The notes beneath the pieces are model-generated. The model searched no databases, was not told the DNA's origin, and saw only the letters and a program-made list of their open reading frames with translations. Made by a program: the position numbers and the translations under genes. Of a DNA stretch of 64,000 nt, positions 60,271 through 64,000 are shown in pieces. How positions within the stretch are numbered: position 1 is the first letter of the stretch; each line of letters opens with the position of its first letter. The stretch spans positions 39,694,001 through 39,758,000 of the forward strand of contig NC_059365.1 of NCBI RefSeq assembly GCF_019703515.2, in the 5' to 3' direction. The DNA comes from Myxocyprinus asiaticus. Its lineage: Eukaryota > Chordata > Actinopteri > Cypriniformes > Catostomidae.

Positions 60271-61061
60271 TTTTTAGCCAACTTCATGTTGCTGAAAAAC
60301 TTCTATTTAGGTGTTGATTGGATTGAACAGGGCTGACCGTAATCAGGCCTGGGTGTGTCTAGTCCAGCTGAACCCCATTATGAATGCAGTTTCATAGATT
60401 TGGGGATACTTTTTCACACAGGCCCAGTTGGTATTGGATAACTTTTTTGCTTCAATAAATAACATTATAATTTAAAAACTGTATTTTGTGTTTACTCAGA
60501 TTGCCTTTGTTTTAAGTTAGATTTTCTTTGAATTTTTGGAACAATTTAGTATGAGATATACACAAAAACAGAACAATTCAGAACACAAAGCCTGTCATCA
60601 AAATGATTGTCTACTATTCCCTCCCAGAACTGTCTGACATGCTTTTGCTCCCAGATATAAGGCTTTTGCCGCTAAACGCAAGCAAACATGAAGTTCATCA
60701 GAGCATTTTGTTTGTGTGCTCTAAACCCCAAGTAATTCATTACATTTAATAAAGGAGCCCCATTGGCTTCAACTTCCATTTTTATTTTATTTTGCACAAA
60801 TTTCCCCAGAAGTGATGATTTTGTTTATGCACATGGGACTGCAGATAGCACACGTAAATCTACGATGTCTGTTTAAGAGTGTTTCGTCTGGAAAGCATCG
60901 TATTCAAATTAACATCTGCTAAAAATCTTAAAAGGATCTGATTTAAAAAAAAAAGAATCCAAATCAGAAACATCTCAAAGACATCTGCTGAATGTCTTAT
61001 TGACATCTGAGAGGAAATGTCTCATAGATGTATTGCAGATGAGCAAACAACCTAAAAAATA

Positions 61062-61619
61062 CACTGCCATTCAAAAGTTTGGGGTCACTTATTCATTCTT
61101 TATTATAATTGTTTATTTTTATTTTTATTTATTTATTTTTTTCACATTTATGGGTAATATTAAAGTCGTTAAAACTGTGGAAGAACAGAAATGGAACTAT
61201 GGGAATTGTGTTGTGAATAAAAAAATCAATCAAAACTGTGTTATATTTTAGCATCTTCAAAGTAGTCACCCTTTGCCTAGAATTTGCAGACATGTACTCT
61301 TGACATTTTCTCAACCAACTTCTTGAGGTATCACCCTGGGATGCTTTTTAAACAGTATTGAAGGAGTTCCCATCTATGTTGGGCACTTATTGGCTGCTTT
61401 TCTTTATTATTTGGTCCAAGTCATCAATTTCAAAAACTTTTTTTTTTTTTTTTAATTACATTTTAGTTTTATAATGAAATAAATTAATATGGTGGCACAA
61501 TTATATTTTTGTCTACAAAACTAATTTCAAACATTTAAGCATATGCCTTCAGATCAAAAGATTTTGAAGATCATGAGAAACATTTCAGTCAAGTGTTTCA
61601 AAACTTTTGACTGGTAGTG
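61062..61619. mobile_element. non-autonomous Tc1-like element, 558 bp
   Basis: Ends CACTGCCATTCAAAAGTTTG and, inverted with a few changes, AAACTTTTGACTGGTAGTG. TA is on both sides (61060-61061, 61620-61621). No transposase remains. 61620-62340 holds ATTATGA-type low-complexity repeats only. Confidence 0.8.
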
Positions 61620-61899
61620 TACGTCTTCCAGATGTAAACACACATCAAATAGACATCTGGGTGATGTATGTGTGCTATCAAGAATGGAAACGCTGTTGTA
61701 TTCCCAAATTGTTTTTGTGATATTCTGATTTTGCACATAAGTTAAATTCAGAACTTGGATGAAAATATGGATATTGCTATAACTACACTGTAAATAATGT
61801 TTTGTCAGGTAACCTAAAAAAATGTGCTTCATGTGGTAACATATAAACTTATGGAAGACCATTTCTGTCACACTGAAAAACAAATTCATGCTTTGGTAA

Positions 61900-62250
61900 G
61901 TCATTATTATGAGATAGTATGTCATAATTATGAGATAAGAAGTTATATAAATATTAATTATAAAAAAATATAAGTAATTATTATGAGAAGTCAAAATTAT
62001 GATACTAAGTCATAATTATGAAATGGATAGTTTAAAAAATATTTATAATAAAATATAAGTTATTATTATTAGGTAAGTCAGAATTATGATACTAGGTCAT
62101 AAATATGATATAAAAAGTTTAAAATATATTAATAATAAAAATATAAGTCAGCATTATGATACAAGTCAAAATTATGATACTAAGTCATAATTATGATATA
62201 AAAAGTTTAAAAAATATTATTAATAAAAAATGTCATTATTATGATACATT
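61900..62250. repeat. degenerate ATTATGA tandem repeat
   Basis: Recurrent AAGTCATAATTATGATA-like units interspersed with AAAAATATAAGT, irregular period. Low-complexity DNA. Confidence 0.7.
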
Positions 62251-62344
62251 TTTAGGACATACCAAAGCAAGGTTTTTTCGACATGTCGGAAATGGGCTTC
62301 CATATTAACTACTTTACTACTGAAATCAAAAATATACCTCCATA

Positions 62345-62580
62345 TGACTGGCTCAGTGGTTAAGGCTCTGGGTTACTGATCAGAAGGTATGGGGTTCAAG
62401 CCCCAGCACTGCCAAGATGCCACTGTTGGGCCCTTGAGCAAGGCCCTTGACCCTATCTGTTCCAGGGGTGCTGTACCATGGCTGACCCTGCACTCTGACC
62501 CCAGCTTAGCTGGGATATGTGAAAAAAAAAAAGAATTTCACTGTATATATGCAGATGTGTAATGTGATAAATAAATACAA
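62345..62580 (+). mobile_element. tRNA-derived SINE, second family, copy 2
   Basis: TGGCTCAGTGGTTAAGGCTC (box A) and GGGGTTCAAGCCC (box B). The body equals copy 1 at 56105. The tail AAGAATTTCACTGTATATAT ... GTGATAAATAAA resembles the 3' tail of the LINE ending at 36645. Confidence 0.88.
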
Positions 62581-62724
62581 TTAAATTAAAAAATGTAATT
62601 AGTTAAAAAATTAATTAAATCAACCTGACTACATTAGATTACACAAATGAAACTATATTTTTTAAGAGTCAGGTCAGGTTAAACACGTAACAACAGCACA
62701 TTTTCATTTTGGGTACACTGTGTA

Positions 62725-64000
62725 CAGTGCATCCGGAAAGTATTCACAGCGCTTCACTTTTTCCACATTTTGTTATGTTACAGCCTTATTCTAAAATGGA
62801 TTAAATTCATTATTTTCCTCAAAATTCTACAAACAATACCCCATAATGACAATGTGAAAGAAGTTTGTTTGAAATCTTTGCAAATTTATTAAAAATAAAA
62901 AACGAAACAAATCACATGTACATAAGTATTCACAGCCTTTGCTCAATACTTTGTTGAAGCACCTTTGGCACCAATTACAGCCTCAAGTCTTTTTGAATAT
63001 GATGCTACAAGCTTGGCACACCTATTTTTGGGCAGTTTCTCCCATTCTTCTTTGCAGGACCCCTCAAACTCCATCAGGTTGGATGGGGAGCGTCAGTGCC
63101 CAGCCATTTTCAGATCTCTCCAGAGATGTTCAATCGAGTTCAAGTCTGGGCTCTGGCTGGGCCACTCAAGGACATTCACAGAGTTGTCCCGTAGCCACTC
63201 CTTTGTTATCTTGGCTGTGTGCTTAGGGTCGTTGTCCTGTTGGAAGATGAACCTTCGCCCCAGTCTGAGGTCCAGAGCGCTCTGGAGTAGGTTTTCATCA
63301 AGGATGTCTCTGTACATTGCTGCATTCATCTTTCCCTCGATCCTGACTAGTCTCCCAGTTCCTGCCACTGAAAAACATCCCCACAGCATGATGCTGCCAC
63401 CACCATGCTTCACTGTAGGGATGGTATTGGCCAGGTGATGAGTGGTGCCTGGTTTCCTCCAGACATGACGCTTGCCATTCAGGCCAAAGAGTTCAATCTT
63501 TGTTTCTCATGGTCTGAGAGTCCTTCAGGTGCCTTTTGGCAAACTCCAGGCGGGCTGTCATGTGCCTTTTACTGAGGAGTGGCTTCTGTCTGGCCACTCT
63601 ACCATACAGGCCTGATTGGTGGAGTGCTGCAGAGATGGTTGTTCTTCTGGAAGGTTCTCCTCTCTGCACAGAGAAATGCTGGAGCTCTGTCAGAGTGACC
63701 ATCGGGTTCTTGGTCACCTCCCTGACTAAGGCCCTTCTCCCCCGATCGCTTAGTTTGGCCGGGCGGCCAGCTCTAGGAAGAGTCCTGTTGGTTCCAAACT
63801 TCTTCCATTTACGGATGATGGAGGTCACTGTGCTCATTGGGACCTTCAATGCTGCAGAAATTTTTTGTACCCTTCCCCAGATCTGTGCCTCGATACAATC
63901 CTGTCTCGGAGGTCTACAGACAATTCCTTGGACTTCATGGCTTGGTTTGTGCTCTGACATGCACTGTTAACTGTGGGACCTTATATAGACAGGTGTGTGC
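62725..64000 (-). mobile_element. Tc1-like element, running off the window end
   Basis: End CAGTGCATCCGGAAAGTATT after TA at 62723-62724. The minus-strand transposase fills 63093-63960. The other inverted repeat lies beyond 64000. Confidence 0.9.
63093..63960 (-). pseudogene. Tc1-family transposase with deletion at first Asp
   Basis: Start at 63960 (MSEHKPSHEVQGIVCRPPRQ). HTH with LKVPMSTVTSIIRKWKKFG, GRPAKLS hinge, GRVARQKPLLSKRH. At about 63490-63510 RNK is followed directly by the IELFGLN block in another frame, so the segment with the first catalytic Asp is deleted. [12 protein letters not shown] (second Asp) and [11 protein letters not shown] (Glu present, Pro to Ser) remain. Confidence 0.87.

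Larger units (their letters stand above)
57507..60580 (-). mobile_element. Tc1-like element split by a MITE, right end truncated
   Basis: Left end CAGTGCTGCGAAAAAGTATT after TA at 57505-57506. The left inverted repeat (57507-57728) is matched in inverse by 60440-60573, but the last 45 bp or so of the right end are missing. A MITE occupies 57729-59288. Confidence 0.85.

Overview
The window reads as vertebrate nuclear DNA from a teleost, most likely a cypriniform fish: large repeat-filled introns, GT-AG splicing, several Tc1/mariner families including a Sleeping Beauty-type one, L2/CR1-like and other LINEs, tRNA-derived SINEs, fold-back MITEs and a fish-type Ty3/gypsy element. There is no operon structure, CRISPR array or other prokaryotic signal.

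Two host genes can be assembled exon by exon, both on the + strand with every splice phase consistent. tmco6 (13 coding exons, 21344-37061, 503 aa) encodes an armadillo/importin-alpha-like protein. dnajc4 (6 coding exons, 41902-53339, 237 aa) encodes a J-domain protein with one membrane segment. Both reading frames are intact. A third possible gene, three phase-compatible exon-like blocks at 6477-11953, was not recognised and is probably broken.

Layout: 1-347 is a 43-bp minisatellite. 459-3850 holds a truncated Sleeping Beauty-type Tc1 element and LINE pieces. 3960-4547 and 7607-7894 are BED-finger transposase remnants, and 6955-7249 is an L1/Tx1-like ORF1 start. 8155-10058 is a reverse-strand LINE and 10195-11441 a complete but broken Tc1. 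12391-18030 is a fold-back MITE split by a Ty3/gypsy element with the unusual domain order PR-IN-RT-RH. 20545-20935 is a dispersed repeat just upstream of tmco6. tmco6 introns carry a palindromic element nested in another repeat (intron 3), a 1.4-kb MITE and a perfect 104-bp duplication (intron 8), a probable solo LTR (intron 10), and a LINE with a Tc1 inserted in its 3' region (intron 11). The dnajc4 introns carry further Tc1s, fold-back MITEs, a (GT)n tract and a SINE. A 1.24-kb, 22-bp minisatellite lies just past dnajc4. From 56100 to the end the sequence is nested Tc1s, MITEs and SINEs.

The two host genes are housekeeping-type and show no obvious functional link. All mobile-element reading frames seen are broken, many of them at codons that look like CGA to TGA changes. 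I found no clear new biological system. The most interesting signals are the IN-before-RT retrotransposon, the 66-bp higher-order minisatellite with many AATAAA hexamers, the repeat-derived splice-acceptor region before the HPD exon of dnajc4, and the SINE/LINE tail resemblance.
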